64,000 nt of DNA from Pseudomonadota bacterium (GTDB lineage Bacteria > Pseudomonadota > Alphaproteobacteria > Sphingomonadales > Sphingomonadaceae), in the NCBI GenBank assembly GCA_963205265.1, contig CAUJJI010000019.1, positions 32,191 to 96,190 of the forward strand, read 5' to 3'. The number at the start of each line of letters is the position of its first letter. Position 1 is the stretch's first letter. Shown here piece by piece: positions 49,264-59,059 of the stretch. Made by a program: the position numbers and the translations under genes. The notes under the pieces are model-generated. The model was not told the DNA's origin and made no database searches. It saw only the letters and a program-made list of their open reading frames with translations.

Positions 49264-51606
49264 ATGTATAACCTGAAGGCCGCTCTTGCCGTATCCGCCA
49301 GCCTGCTGGTCCTCGCTACCCCCGCGTTCGCGCAGGAAGCCCAGGACGACAGCGGCATCGGCGACATCGTCGTCACCGCCCAGAAGCGCGAGGAGAACAT
49401 CCAGGACGTGCCGATCGCGATCTCTGCGGTTGGCAGCCAATACCTCGAAAGCCGCGGCATCCAGTCGATCGAGGACCTTTCGACAATCGCCCCCAACGTG
49501 AAGTTCGAACGCGCGCCTTCGAGCAAGACGATCTCGCAGATCGCGATCCGCGGCTCGGTGACGATCAATCCGGCGATCACCTGGGAGCCGGCGGTCGGCC
49601 TCTACCTGGACGGGGTCTACATCGCCAAGGCACAAGGCTCGATCTTCGACGTCGCCGATCTCGAGCGAGTCGAGATCATGCGCGGGCCGCAGGGCACGCT
49701 TTACGGCCGCAACGCGCTGGCCGGCGCCGTCAACCTGATCACCGCCAAGCCCAGCGGCGAAGCCGGCGGGCGCGCCGAAGTCACTTACGGCAGCTTCGAC
49801 AACATCAAGTTCCGCGGCGTGCTCGACCTGCCGCGCATGGGCATGTTCTCGGTCAAGCTCTCGGGCCAGTACGAAAAGCGCGACGGCCTGGTGAAAGTGG
49901 TGCCGAACCCGCTGTCCGGCGTCTTCACCGCCCTGCCGAACCAGGTGGACCGTACCGATTCGCTCAAGAGCGGCTCGTTCATGGTCCAGGTCCGCGCCGA
50001 ACTGAGCGACGCGGTGACTGCCGATTACACCTACGACTATTCGAAGCAGGACCAGACCCCGCCCTTCGCCCAGCTGCTGCGCGTCAACCGCAACCGCGAT
50101 CCGCGCGACCTGTTCGACCCAGCTTCTCCCGCCTATGCCTTCGGCGGCGCCTTTTTCCCGCTCGATCGCTACACCAACCCGAAGCGCCAGACCGTCGCCT
50201 CGATCGACGGCGCGGTTTACGAAAAGTCGCGTTCCTATGGCCACGCGCTGACTCTCACGGCAGAGCTCGGCGCGCTGACGCTGAAGTCGATCACTGCCTA
50301 CCGTGACCTTGCCTGGGCCGACGGGCTCGATCTCGACGGTTCGCCGATGAAAGTCGCCTTCACCCAGCGCATTACCGATTACGACGCCTTCAGCCAGGAA
50401 TTGCAGGCCACCGGCTCGGCGCTGGGCGACCGGCTCGACTACGTGGTGGGCGCCTTCTACTTCACCGAAAAGGCGGAGACTCTGGGGCCGCAGGTGTTCT
50501 TTGGCGGCGGTTCGGACCTGCAGTCCGACTATGGATCGCACACCAAGGCCTACGCGCTCTATGCGCAGCTTGATTACAGATTGACCGATGCGCTCAAGCT
50601 GACGCTCGGCGGGCGCTATACCCACGAGAACAAGGACATCCGCCGCTACCTGCGGGTCAATGTCGATGCCGCGAACGGCATCTTCACGCCGACGGTGATC
50701 GCCAACATCCCCTACGGCGGCGTGCCCGATGCCAAGTTCAACGATTTCTCACCGGCGGTGACGCTCGCCTACGCCGTATCGCCCCAGGTCAATGTCTATG
50801 CCCGCTATGCGCGCGGCTTCAAGTCGGGCGGCTTCAACGGCGAGACCAACGTGTTCTTCGATCCCGGCGCCCCGGCAGGCTGCCCGCTCGGCGCAACCGA
50901 GCTGTGCCTGCCCTACAAGGCGGAGAAGGTCGACAGCTTCGAGCTGGGCCTGAAGACCCAGTTGTTCGACAACAAGCTGACCTTCAACTTCGCCGCCTTC
51001 CGCGACGAGCACAAGGACATCCAGCTGTCCATCTTCACCGCCCAGGGCGCGGCCGCCTCGGTCGTGCGCAACGCCGCTTCGGCGCGGATCCAGGGGCTGG
51101 AGTTCGAGGCAATTGCCAAGCCGGTCGACGGCATCACGCTCAACGCCTCGATCGCGGTGCTCGATCCCAAGTACAAGCGCTATATCGACGGCGGGGTCGA
51201 CGTGTCGAAGAATCGCGCCTTTCCGCATACGCCCAAGCTCTCGGCCACTGCCGGGTTCGACTGGCGGGTGATGCAGGGTGACTGGGGCAAGCTGAACCTC
51301 TACGGCGACGTCAACCACGTCTCGAAGTACTTCACCTTCCCCTACCCGCTGGTGACGGCCGCCGCTTCGGACCAGAATGCGCACAACACCCAGTCGCCGG
51401 GGCGGACCATCGTCAACATGCGCCTGTCGCTTTCCGATATCGCGATCGGCGGAACCAAGGCCAGCCTGTCGGGCTTCGTGCGCAACCTGACGAAAGAGGA
51501 TTCGCCTTCGAACTTCATCGACTTCGGCCCCGGGTTCGGCGGCCTGACTCTGGGCTATTTCCCCGATCCGCGCACCTGGGGCGTCACGCTCGGCGTCGAA
51601 TTCTAG
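49264..51606 (+). CDS. TonB-dependent outer membrane receptor, second copy
   Basis: A 780-residue receptor: signal peptide ending TPAFAQ at residue 24, plug start GDIVVTAQKREENI, plug signature VEIMRGPQGTLYGRNALAG near 138-156 and a barrel ending in GVEF with terminal phenylalanine. It sits in the steroid core cluster downstream of the KstD/KshA-like operon, so steroid uptake is likely. It has its own promoter region. Confidence 0.93.
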   Translation: MYNLKAALAVSASLLVLATPAFAQEAQDDSGIGDIVVTAQKREENIQDVPIAISAVGSQYLESRGIQSIEDLSTIAPNVKFERAPSSKTISQIAIRGSVTINPAITWEPAVGLYLDGVYIAKAQGSIFDVADLERVEIMRGPQGTLYGRNALAGAVNLITAKPSGEAGGRAEVTYGSFDNIKFRGVLDLPRMGMFSVKLSGQYEKRDGLVKVVPNPLSGVFTALPNQVDRTDSLKSGSFMVQVRAELSDAVTADYTYDYSKQDQTPPFAQLLRVNRNRDPRDLFDPASPAYAFGGAFFPLDRYTNPKRQTVASIDGAVYEKSRSYGHALTLTAELGALTLKSITAYRDLAWADGLDLDGSPMKVAFTQRITDYDAFSQELQATGSALGDRLDYVVGAFYFTEKAETLGPQVFFGGGSDLQSDYGSHTKAYALYAQLDYRLTDALKLTLGGRYTHENKDIRRYLRVNVDAANGIFTPTVIANIPYGGVPDAKFNDFSPAVTLAYAVSPQVNVYARYARGFKSGGFNGETNVFFDPGAPAGCPLGATELCLPYKAEKVDSFELGLKTQLFDNKLTFNFAAFRDEHKDIQLSIFTAQGAAASVVRNAASARIQGLEFEAIAKPVDGITLNASIAVLDPKYKRYIDGGVDVSKNRAFPHTPKLSATAGFDWRVMQGDWGKLNLYGDVNHVSKYFTFPYPLVTAAASDQNAHNTQSPGRTIVNMRLSLSDIAIGGTKASLSGFVRNLTKEDSPSNFIDFGPGFGGLTLGYFPDPRTWGVTLGVEF

Positions 51607-51627
51607 AAGGGAGGGCCTGGGAGAGGG

Positions 51628-52125
51628 CTACCCCTCCCCGAAGGCGGCATCGCTTTCGCCAAGCGCAACGGTGCGCGTATTGCCGTCTGCATCGACGGTC
51701 TGGACCAGCACCGACTTGCGGCGCGAGGCCGTCTCGGCGATCCACCAGCGCCCGCCCTCGCGCACGTAGATATCGTCGTATTCGATCCCGAACTGGGTGA
51801 CGGTACGCGCGGCGAGGTTGATGTTGTGGAAGGTCAGCGCCCACTGGCCGCGCGCGCGCTCCGTGCTCTCGAAGTTGATGACGCCGTTGGCGGCGTGGTG
51901 GATGTCGAAGATGCCGGGCGCGCAGCCGAACTGGCGGTAGACCGCAACGAAATCGTCGCGATTGTCGAAGGGTGGGAAGCCGTCGTAGCGAATGCGGGCG
52001 TCAGGCTTCAGGCAGTCGCGCACCATATCGGGATCCTTGCCGTCGCAGGCCCGCAGGTAGCGGGCCTTGAGGTCGCGGATTGCGCGATCGGCTTCGAGCC
52101 GCTGCAATCTTTCCTCGATCGTCAT
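51628..52125 (-). CDS. SnoaL-like protein 1 (isomerase/dehydratase fold)
   Basis: A 165-residue SnoaL/NTF2-fold protein (LEADRAIRDLKARYLRACDG at about 8-27, then conserved IRYDGFPPF and HHAANG). The fold includes steroid isomerases and the bile-acid and scytalone dehydratases. ATG 52125 was chosen because GGAG is 6 bp upstream; ATG 52131 is an alternative. It is divergent from the SDR at 52195 across a perfect palindrome. Confidence 0.8.
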   Translation of the reverse strand: MTIEERLQRLEADRAIRDLKARYLRACDGKDPDMVRDCLKPDARIRYDGFPPFDNRDDFVAVYRQFGCAPGIFDIHHAANGVINFESTERARGQWALTFHNINLAARTVTQFGIEYDDIYVREGGRWWIAETASRRKSVLVQTVDADGNTRTVALGESDAAFGEG

Positions 52126-52137
52126 GGTCATCTCCGC

Positions 52138-52171
52138 TTTGCGTAGGTGATTAAGCTTGTTACTACGCAAA
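52138..52171. promoter_or_regulatory. Perfect inverted repeat TTTGCGTAG-N16-CTACGCAAA
   Basis: Nine-bp arms (52138-52146 and 52163-52171) separated by 16 bp, between the divergent SnoaL and SDR genes. The arm is identical to TTTGCGTAG at 49136 and matches one strand of TTACGCAAA at 60344. It is the best-formed member of this element. Confidence 0.65.
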
Positions 52172-52194
52172 TCAAGATATTCCGGGAGAGTCTC

Positions 52195-52935
52195 ATGCTG
52201 TTTGAGGGGAAGCGAGTGCTGATCACCGGCGCCGCGTCGGGGATCGGCCGGGCCACGGCAATCAAGTTTGCCGCCGAAGGTGCCCGCGTCGCCATCGGCG
52301 ACGTGAACGAGGCGGGGCTCAGGCAAACCGCCTCGCTGATGGCCGTCACGCCGCGCATCCATCCGTACGACGCGGCCGACCACGCATCGTGCCGGGCGCT
52401 CGTCGCGGCGGCCGCCAGCGAGGGCCTCGACGTGTTGTGCAATATCGCCGGCGTGCTCGACTGGGGATCGACCGAGCACTTTCCGGTCGAGAAGTTCGAG
52501 CGCATCCTGGCGATCAACGCCACCAGCGTGTTCGTGCTGTGCCAGGCCGCGCTGCCGCACCTGATCGCCAGTCGGGGCAATATCGTCAACACCGCCTCGA
52601 CGGCCGGAGTCCAGGGGATCGCCTACAACGTCGCCTATTCGGCGTCGAAGCACGCCGTGGCGGGGATCACGAAAAGCCTTGCCGTCGAAGTCGCCGGCAA
52701 AGGCGTGCGCGTCAACGCGATCTGCCCCGGGGCGGTTGCCACACCGATGACTGCGACCATGCCCGGCGATCCCGACATCGACTGGCCGCTGGTCATGCGC
52801 AATGCCCCCAAGCTGCCCGAGGGCACCTGCGAGCCCGAGGACATCGCCGAACTCTTCGCCTTCCTCGCCAGCGACAAGGCGCGCAAGGTTACCGGCTCGC
52901 TCTACACCATGGACGGCGGCCAGATGGCGGGGTGA
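52195..52935 (+). CDS. SDR-family oxidoreductase
   Basis: A 246-residue classical SDR: TGAASGIG at about 11-18, NIAG near 80, catalytic YSASK. Likely a hydroxysteroid dehydrogenase given its place in the cluster. Start ATG 52195 with GGGAGAG upstream. Convergent with the SnoaL operon downstream. Confidence 0.87.
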   Translation: MLFEGKRVLITGAASGIGRATAIKFAAEGARVAIGDVNEAGLRQTASLMAVTPRIHPYDAADHASCRALVAAAASEGLDVLCNIAGVLDWGSTEHFPVEKFERILAINATSVFVLCQAALPHLIASRGNIVNTASTAGVQGIAYNVAYSASKHAVAGITKSLAVEVAGKGVRVNAICPGAVATPMTATMPGDPDIDWPLVMRNAPKLPEGTCEPEDIAELFAFLASDKARKVTGSLYTMDGGQMAG

Positions 52936-52989
52936 AACCAAGGCCCGCGCGGCGCGCGAGCATACCCCTGCGCCTCTGGCAAAGGCAGC

Positions 52990-53463
52990 TCAGTGCCTCG
53001 GCAGGAGAAGCGCGCGGGCGGCTTCGCTCCCGTCGAGCAGCGCGTTGTCCCGGCGGCTCACGACCCAGCCATGCGGGCCCCTGGTCAATTCCCATCGGTT
53101 CGCCGAGACCCGGTGCGCTTCGAACCCCGTGCCGGTGTGGCGCAGCACCACCGAATGGCCGCGTGCCGTAGCCCGATCACCATCGAGGTCGATCGCCACC
53201 GGCCCCAGCAGGTGGGCGCAGCCGTCCTGCATCAGTGCCTGGTGGATGGGGCCGTCGATCAGTTCCGCGATAGCTGCGCGCCCCGTCACCTCGCCCATCG
53301 CGCCGACGGCATAGCTGCCATCCTCGTCCCAGAGCTGCGCGAGGTCTTCTGCAAGCCCGGTATCGGCCAGCGGGCCGTAGGCGGCGATCAGCGCGCGGAT
53401 AGCCTCGCGGTCTTCCAGCGACTTCAGGCGGACCTCAAGCGCCAAGAAGCGGTCCGCGTCCAT
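52990..53463 (-). CDS. SnoaL-like protein 2
   Basis: A 157-residue SnoaL-fold protein (LEDREAIRALIAAYGPLAD near 16-34). Last gene of the long leftward operon starting at HsaA copy 2. With SnoaL 3 it is 4 bp apart, so they may form a heteromer. Family members isomerise or dehydrate steroids; the exact reaction is unknown. Confidence 0.8.
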   Translation of the reverse strand: MDADRFLALEVRLKSLEDREAIRALIAAYGPLADTGLAEDLAQLWDEDGSYAVGAMGEVTGRAAIAELIDGPIHQALMQDGCAHLLGPVAIDLDGDRATARGHSVVLRHTGTGFEAHRVSANRWELTRGPHGWVVSRRDNALLDGSEAARALLLPRH

Positions 53464-53467
53464 TACC

Positions 53468-54004
53468 TCAACCCAGCGTTTCCCAGGTGATGAGGTGCGA
53501 AATGTCGCGCCTTTGCTCGGGCTTGAGCCCCGCCGTCGCGAGCCGGCTGACGACGTAGCGCGCGCCTTCGTGCAGCGGTTCGGTCACTTCCATCACCCGG
53601 TCGTAGACCGTGCTGGATATCCGCCAGGTCCCGCCTTCGCGCAGATAGACATCGCGGTAGATCGCCGAGCCGAAGGTGTGGAACTCTTCCTCGAGATTGA
53701 TGAAGATGTCCTCGAGATACCAGGTTCCCTCGGCGCTGTCGGGGCCGGTGAAAGCGATTTCGGGGGTGTGCCCGTGGTGCATGCCCAGAGTGCCGGAGTG
53801 GAACGAATTGGCGAGGAATTCCATCATCGCCGCGGCCCCCTTCAGCCTCACATGATAGTCGCCGCCGACATATTCGACGTTGACGTCGTCGGTGAACATG
53901 CCTTCCAGCAAGGCCCAGTCGGCCGTGTCGATCCCGCGGAAATAGCGGGCCTTGAGCACCTTGATCTCTTCGAGATCGGACAGTTGCTGGAGCGTGTAGG
54001 CCAT
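53468..54004 (-). CDS. SnoaL-like protein 3
   Basis: A 178-residue SnoaL-fold protein (LEEIKVLKARYFRGIDTADW near 11-30, HHGHTPEI near 76). It lies 11 bp after the KstD-type flavoprotein, so a step on unsaturated ketosteroids such as dehydration or double-bond shift is likely. It resembles dehydratases of the BaiE-like fold in layout, but this is inference. Confidence 0.8.
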   Translation of the reverse strand: MAYTLQQLSDLEEIKVLKARYFRGIDTADWALLEGMFTDDVNVEYVGGDYHVRLKGAAAMMEFLANSFHSGTLGMHHGHTPEIAFTGPDSAEGTWYLEDIFINLEEEFHTFGSAIYRDVYLREGGTWRISSTVYDRVMEVTEPLHEGARYVVSRLATAGLKPEQRRDISHLITWETLG

Positions 54005-54015
54005 TCGTTTCCTCC

Positions 54016-55476
54016 CTATCCGCGCGCTGCCCGGCGCCCTGCCTGGCGGCCGAAGAAAGTGCAATCGGCAAGGCTCAGCCCGGATGAATAGCCATGGCCC
54101 CAGGCAGGCAATCCGCTGGTGCAACGCCCCGCGGCGTAGAGACCGGGTATCGGCGCGCCGCCGCGGTCGAGCACTTCGCCGTCGATGCTGGTCCGGAGGC
54201 CGCCGAGCGTGAAGAAGCTGAAATAGCTTGTCGCGAAGTTCAATTCGAGCGCGATGAACGGTCCCTGGTCCAGCGGCACCAGGATCGGCTCGCGCTTGCC
54301 GAACAGCGGGTCGCGCCCCAGCCTCGCCTCGCGGTTGTAGACGGCCATGGTAGCCGAAAGCGTGCCGGCCGGCATTTCCAGCTCGGCCTCGACCTCGTCC
54401 CAGCTGTCGCCGGTCCCGGCGATGGAAAGCCGGGCGAAATCCATCGGCTGCACGAAGTGCGCATTGTCGAGCAGCAGGTAGACCTTGCCGCCAGGCTGGT
54501 CGACCGCGCAGCGGCTGACCCGGCCGTGGTAGCAATCCTCGTTGATGAAGCGCTGCCCGGCGGTGTTTACGAAGACACCGTAGGCATGGCTTTCCGGCAT
54601 GGTCCAGGGACAGGTGGTGAAGAACTGCTCCATGTGCACGGCATCGCCGCCCGCCCCAAGGCCGAGCTCGATCCCCGCGCCGTCGTCCTTGTCGCCGATC
54701 GGATCGTTGAGGCGGAAGCTGTCGGGGCAATATTTGCGGCGCATCGTCTCGTTGAACACGAAGCCGCCGGTGGCCAGCACCACGCCCTTCGCGGCGCGCA
54801 CGAAGCGCGGCTGGTTGTCGATCCTGACAATGACGCCGACGATCCGCTCGCCATCCTGCACGAGCGCGAGCGCGCGGGAATCGGTCATGACTTCCACGCC
54901 CTTTGCCCGGGCGCTTGCCTCCAGCACGTCCACCAGCGGCCGTCCGCCGCCCCAGCCCATGTGCTGGATCACGTGTCCGCGCGGTGCCGGCTTTGCCATC
55001 GTGCAGAAAGGCGCGGCCGCTTCGCTGCCCGACCAGATCAGGGTCGAATCGTCAGCCGGCTCGATGTGCTTGCCCGGCAGGTAGTTGCCGCGATAGGGCA
55101 CGCCCTGCGCTTTCAGCCAGGCATAGTGGCCAAGCGCCTCGCGGCCATAGAGCTCGCACTTGGCCTCGTCGACACAAGGACCGCCGGCCGCCTTGAGATA
55201 GGCGGTGAAGTCCTCGGTCGTATCCTCGAACCCGGCGGCGCGCTGGGCATCGGTGCCGCCGCCGCCGCCGATGTATATCTCGCCGCCCGAAAGGCCCGAA
55301 GCCCCGCCGCTGCCCGAATTGCGTTCGAACAGCATGACTCGCGCGCCGGCATCGGCAGCCTCGATCGCCGCGCAGGCCCCCGCCGCGCCGAAGCCGATCA
55401 CGGCAACTTCGGTCTCGAAGTCCCAAGCCCGAACCTCGCCGGCGGGATAGGGCCGGTGCAGCGATATCTCAGCCAT
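54016..55476 (-). CDS. KstD-type FAD flavoprotein, second copy
   Basis: A 486-residue flavoprotein of the fumarate-reductase/KstD superfamily: GFGAAG at about 28-33, [20 protein letters not shown] near 50-69, C-terminal [13 protein letters not shown] and [12 protein letters not shown]. It is shorter than the KstD-like protein at 44734 and has a different C-terminal signature, so it may be a 4-ene type ketosteroid dehydrogenase or another fumarate-reductase-like enzyme. Its start overlaps the HsaF-like stop by 8 bp. Confidence 0.82.
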   Translation of the reverse strand: MAEISLHRPYPAGEVRAWDFETEVAVIGFGAAGACAAIEAADAGARVMLFERNSGSGGASGLSGGEIYIGGGGGTDAQRAAGFEDTTEDFTAYLKAAGGPCVDEAKCELYGREALGHYAWLKAQGVPYRGNYLPGKHIEPADDSTLIWSGSEAAAPFCTMAKPAPRGHVIQHMGWGGGRPLVDVLEASARAKGVEVMTDSRALALVQDGERIVGVIVRIDNQPRFVRAAKGVVLATGGFVFNETMRRKYCPDSFRLNDPIGDKDDGAGIELGLGAGGDAVHMEQFFTTCPWTMPESHAYGVFVNTAGQRFINEDCYHGRVSRCAVDQPGGKVYLLLDNAHFVQPMDFARLSIAGTGDSWDEVEAELEMPAGTLSATMAVYNREARLGRDPLFGKREPILVPLDQGPFIALELNFATSYFSFFTLGGLRTSIDGEVLDRGGAPIPGLYAAGRCTSGLPAWGHGYSSGLSLADCTFFGRQAGRRAARG

Positions 55477-56506
55477 GCCGCGCCTTCACCATGTCGAGCG
55501 CGACATCGACGATCATGTCCTCCTGCCCGCCGACCATCTTGCGTCGGCCGAGCTCGACCAGGATCGCGCGGGTATCGATGCCGTATGTCTCGCTGGCCTT
55601 TTCGGCATGGCGCAGGAAGCTGGAATAGACCCCCGCATAGCCAAGGCTCAAGGTCTCGCGGTCGACGCGCACCGGGCGGTCCTGCAGCGGGCGCACCAGG
55701 TCCTCGGCGGCATCCATCAGCAGATTGACGTCGCAACCGTGATTCCAGCCCTTGCGGTCGGCGGCGGCGACGAAGACTTCCAGCGGGGCATTGCCTGCGC
55801 CCGCACCCATGCCGGTGAGGCTGGCATCGATCCGCACCGCACCGCACTGGGCTGCGACGATCGAATTGGCGACGCCGAGCGAGAGGTTGTGGTGCGCGTG
55901 CATGCCGCGCTGGGTTTCCGGCTTCAGCACGCGGTCATAGGCCTCGAAGCGGCCGCGCACCCCGTCCATGTCGAGCGCGCCGCCGCTGTCGGTCACATAG
56001 ACGCAGTGGGCGCCGTAGCTTTCCATCAGCAGGGCCTGGGCGGCGAGCCGGTCCGGCTCGATCATGTGGCTCATCATGAGAAAACCCGAAACGTCCATAC
56101 CCAGGTCGCGGGCGATGCCGATATGCTGCTTCGAGACGTCGGCTTCGGTGCAATGGGTCGCCACGCGAACCGAGCGCACGCCGATGTCATAGGCCCGGCG
56201 CAGTTCGTCGACCGTGCCCACCCCGGGCAGGATCAGCGTGGTCAGCACGCATTTGTCGAGCACTTCGGCAACGGCTTCAAGCCATTCCCAGTCGGTATGG
56301 GCGCCGAAACCGTAGTTGAAGCTGGCGCCGGAGAGACCGTCTCCATGCGCCACCTCGATCGCGTCGACGCCGGCAGCCTCGATGGCCGCGGCGATGGCGC
56401 GGACGTGATCGATGCCGTACATGTGGCGGATCGCGTGCATGCCGTCGCGCAGGGTGACGTCCTGGATATAAAGCTTGTCGCCTGCCTCGACATCGAACCT
56501 GCTCAT
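55469..56506 (-). CDS. hsaF: 4-hydroxy-2-oxovalerate aldolase-type enzyme
   Basis: A 345-residue HOA aldolase of the DmpG/BphI/HsaF type: metal and catalytic segment [11 protein letters not shown] near 15-25 and metal histidines in HAHHNLSLG. It splits the hydroxy-oxo acid formed after hydrolysis to pyruvate and an aldehyde, channelled to the acylating dehydrogenase. The ATG overlaps the dehydrogenase stop as ATGA, as expected for the bifunctional complex. Confidence 0.93.
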   Translation of the reverse strand: MSRFDVEAGDKLYIQDVTLRDGMHAIRHMYGIDHVRAIAAAIEAAGVDAIEVAHGDGLSGASFNYGFGAHTDWEWLEAVAEVLDKCVLTTLILPGVGTVDELRRAYDIGVRSVRVATHCTEADVSKQHIGIARDLGMDVSGFLMMSHMIEPDRLAAQALLMESYGAHCVYVTDSGGALDMDGVRGRFEAYDRVLKPETQRGMHAHHNLSLGVANSIVAAQCGAVRIDASLTGMGAGAGNAPLEVFVAAADRKGWNHGCDVNLLMDAAEDLVRPLQDRPVRVDRETLSLGYAGVYSSFLRHAEKASETYGIDTRAILVELGRRKMVGGQEDMIVDVALDMVKARHG

Positions 56507-57450
56507 CGCTCCATCCCCCCCTGGCCCATTCGGCGCGCCGCCAGCAGTTCCCCCGTGGCCTTGGCCGCGGCGGTCATGATGTCGAGATTGCCCGAATAGC
56601 TCGGCAGATAGTCGCCCGCGCCCTCGACTTCGAGCATGATCATCGACTTGATCCCGGTGAACTCGCCCATGCCGGGGATCTTCAGCCGGTTGTTGTCGCC
56701 GAAGCGCTCGAACTGGACTTCCTGCTTGAGCCGGTAGCCGGGCACGTATTTCTGCACTTCGGCCACCATCTCCTCCACCGAGCGCCGGATTGCATCCTCG
56801 CTGCCGCCTTCGGACAGGGTGAAAACCGTGTCGCGCATGATCATCGGCGGTTCGGCGGGATTGAGGATGATGATCGCCTTGCCCCTCGTCGCGCCGCCCA
56901 CAACCTCGATCGCGCGGGCGGTGGTGCGGGTGAACTCGTCGATGTTGGCGCGCGTGCCCGGGCCCGCCGAGCGCGAGGAGACGGAGGCGACGATCTCGGC
57001 ATAGTGAAGCTTGTCCGAGACGCGGGCGACCGCCGCCACCATCGGGATCGTCGCCTGGCCGCCGCAGGTCACCATGTTGACGTTCGGCTGGTCGAGGTGC
57101 TGGCTCATGTTCACCGGGGGAACCGTGAACGGCCCGATCGCGGCCGGGGTCAGGTCGACGACCTGGATGCCGTCCGCGCGCAGCGCCGCGTCATGGGCCT
57201 TGTGCGCATAAGCGCTGGTCGCATCGAAGGCGATGCCGATTTCCGGATAGCAGGCCAGCTTCCGCAGCCCTTCGATCCCTTCATGCGTGGTCGCGATCCC
57301 GCGTTCGCGCGCCATGGCCAGGCCTTCGCTGTAGGGGTCGATCCCGACCACCGCCACCAGCTCCATGTTCTGGGGATACTTGATCATCTTGATCATCAGG
57401 TCGGTGCCGATGTTGCCGGAACCGATGATCGCGGCCTTAACCCGTGTCAT
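56503..57450 (-). CDS. hsaG: Acylating aldehyde dehydrogenase (HsaG/DmpF type)
   Basis: A 315-residue acylating aldehyde dehydrogenase: NAD motif GSGNIG (10-15) and nucleophile C129 in NMVTCGGQA, matching DmpF. It makes an acyl-CoA from the aldehyde released by the aldolase. ATG 57450 with GAGGA 7 bp upstream is preferred over a TTG at 57468 that would overlap the hydratase. Confidence 0.93.
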   Translation of the reverse strand: MTRVKAAIIGSGNIGTDLMIKMIKYPQNMELVAVVGIDPYSEGLAMARERGIATTHEGIEGLRKLACYPEIGIAFDATSAYAHKAHDAALRADGIQVVDLTPAAIGPFTVPPVNMSQHLDQPNVNMVTCGGQATIPMVAAVARVSDKLHYAEIVASVSSRSAGPGTRANIDEFTRTTARAIEVVGGATRGKAIIILNPAEPPMIMRDTVFTLSEGGSEDAIRRSVEEMVAEVQKYVPGYRLKQEVQFERFGDNNRLKIPGMGEFTGIKSMIMLEVEGAGDYLPSYSGNLDIMTAAAKATGELLAARRMGQGGMER

Positions 57451-57460
57451 TGCCATTTCC

Positions 57461-58237
57461 TCAGACAAAACGTGCGGTGCAACCGCCGATGCCGTGCAGC
57501 GTCATCGCGAAGACATCGCCTTTCGCTGCGGGGGCTAGCGGCACCAGGCTTCCGGAAAGGATCACGTCCCCGGCATCGAGCGTGACGCCGTAGGCGCCAA
57601 GCGTATTGGCAAGCCAGGCGACAGCCTGGGCGGGATTGCCCTGCACTGCACTGCCAAGGCCTTCGGAAAGCGGCTCGCCGTTCCTGGTCACCGTGACGCG
57701 CAGAGCGGCCAGGTCGAGCCCGCGCGGATCGGCGCGCGCCTCGCCCAGCACGAAGACTCCGCAACTGGCGTTGTCGGCCACCGTATCGACAATCCCGATC
57801 TGCCAATCACGGATGCGGCTGTCGACGATCTCGAAGCAGGGCGCGATCGCTGCGGTTGCCGCAACCACGTCTTCGGCGGTGACGCCGGGGCCGGTCAGGC
57901 CATCCGTGAGGATGAAGGCGATCTCGGCCTCGGCGCGCGGGGCAATCAGGGCCTTGCCGTCGACATCGATGGCGCCGTCGACCTGCATCCAGTCGGTCAG
58001 GAAACCGAAGTCGGGCTGGTGCACGCCCAGCATGTCCTGCACTGCCTTGCTGGTGACGCCGATCTTCTTGCCGACGACCCTCTCTCCATCTGCAAGGCGC
58101 CGCGACAGGAAATCGAGGCTGATCGCATAGGCATCGTCGATCGTGAGCGCTGGATCCTGCTCGGCCAGCGGCGCGATCGTGTGGCGTTCGCGCAGCGCCC
58201 GATAGAGCGCTTCGCCATAGTGTTCAGGCTTGTTCAT
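57461..58237 (-). CDS. hsaE: 2-hydroxyhexa/penta-2,4-dienoate hydratase
   Basis: A 258-residue hydratase of the DmpE/HsaE type ([23 protein letters not shown] at about 57-79, cut; EAEIAFIL near 103; [12 protein letters not shown] near 200). It adds water to the hydroxydienoic acid released by the hydrolase. Overlaps the hydrolase stop by 14 bp. Confidence 0.92.
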   Translation of the reverse strand: MNKPEHYGEALYRALRERHTIAPLAEQDPALTIDDAYAISLDFLSRRLADGERVVGKKIGVTSKAVQDMLGVHQPDFGFLTDWMQVDGAIDVDGKALIAPRAEAEIAFILTDGLTGPGVTAEDVVAATAAIAPCFEIVDSRIRDWQIGIVDTVADNASCGVFVLGEARADPRGLDLAALRVTVTRNGEPLSEGLGSAVQGNPAQAVAWLANTLGAYGVTLDAGDVILSGSLVPLAPAAKGDVFAMTLHGIGGCTARFV

Positions 58238-59048
58238 TCAGGAAGGCGATCGAATAGCGGTTGAACTCGGCGGCACGTTCCACCTGGACCCAATGGCCGG
58301 TGCGGGTGAAAGTCAGGCAGCGTGCATCGGCGCAGGACTCGAGAAAATGGCGCGAGCCGCTTTCCGGACAGAACTCGTCGTTGAGGCCCCACAGCACCAG
58401 GATCGGCTTGCCGAGTTCGCCCAGGCGAGGACCCAGGTTCGGCGTGCGCATCCGTGCCAGCACATCCTTGGGCTGGGTCCGCGCCACGGCGAAGCGTTCG
58501 GCGATCAGGGCATCCGGAATATTCGGCACGAAGTCGGGGTGGACGAGGTTCGAGACGAGGCGCCGCTGCTCGTCGAGATTGAAATCCGGGCCGCCGAAGC
58601 CGGAAACCATCTTGGCGATCCCGGGCATCTTGAAATAGTCGGCCTGCTCCTCGATGCAGCCCGGCGCCATCAGCACCAGCTTTCCGGTGAATTCGGGCTG
58701 GTCGAGAGTCATCTGGATGGCGATCCCGCCGCCCAGCGAATTGCCGACGAGATGGGCCTGGCCGATCCCGTGCTGGTGCAGCGCGTCGGCGACGGTGTCG
58801 GTGAACAGCCGCAGCGTGTAATCGATCCCTTCGGGCTTCGACGAGGCGCCATAGCCGATCAGGTCGGGCAGGATCACCCGGTAGCCCGCCGCAACGAAGG
58901 CATCGATGTTCAGGCGGAAGTTCGACGCGCCCGAAGCGCCCGGGCCGCTGCCGTGGAGGAACACCACGGCAGGTCCCGATCCGGCTTCCTTCAGGTGGAT
59001 GTCGTAACCGCCGGCGACCCGGTAGGTCGCTTCGCTCAGATCGGCCAA
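58224..59048 (-). CDS. hsaD: Meta-cleavage product hydrolase (HsaD-like)
   Basis: A 274-residue alpha/beta hydrolase: S104 in GNSLGG, D224 in GLNDEFCP and H252 in TGHWVQVE, the triad of meta-cleavage product hydrolases. It hydrolyses the ring-opened product from HsaC. The start is TTG at 59048 with AGGAG 7 bp upstream. It lies 11 bp after HsaA copy 2. Confidence 0.92.
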   Translation of the reverse strand: MADLSEATYRVAGGYDIHLKEAGSGPAVVFLHGSGPGASGASNFRLNIDAFVAAGYRVILPDLIGYGASSKPEGIDYTLRLFTDTVADALHQHGIGQAHLVGNSLGGGIAIQMTLDQPEFTGKLVLMAPGCIEEQADYFKMPGIAKMVSGFGGPDFNLDEQRRLVSNLVHPDFVPNIPDALIAERFAVARTQPKDVLARMRTPNLGPRLGELGKPILVLWGLNDEFCPESGSRHFLESCADARCLTFTRTGHWVQVERAAEFNRYSIAFLNEQA

Positions 59049-59059
59049 AGGTGCGCTCC

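Noticed and set aside
51609-51638. GGGAGGG/CCCTCCC hairpin as terminator after the second TonB receptor
   Set aside because: The right arm lies in the SnoaL coding end, the loop is 16 nt and no U-tract follows; too weak.
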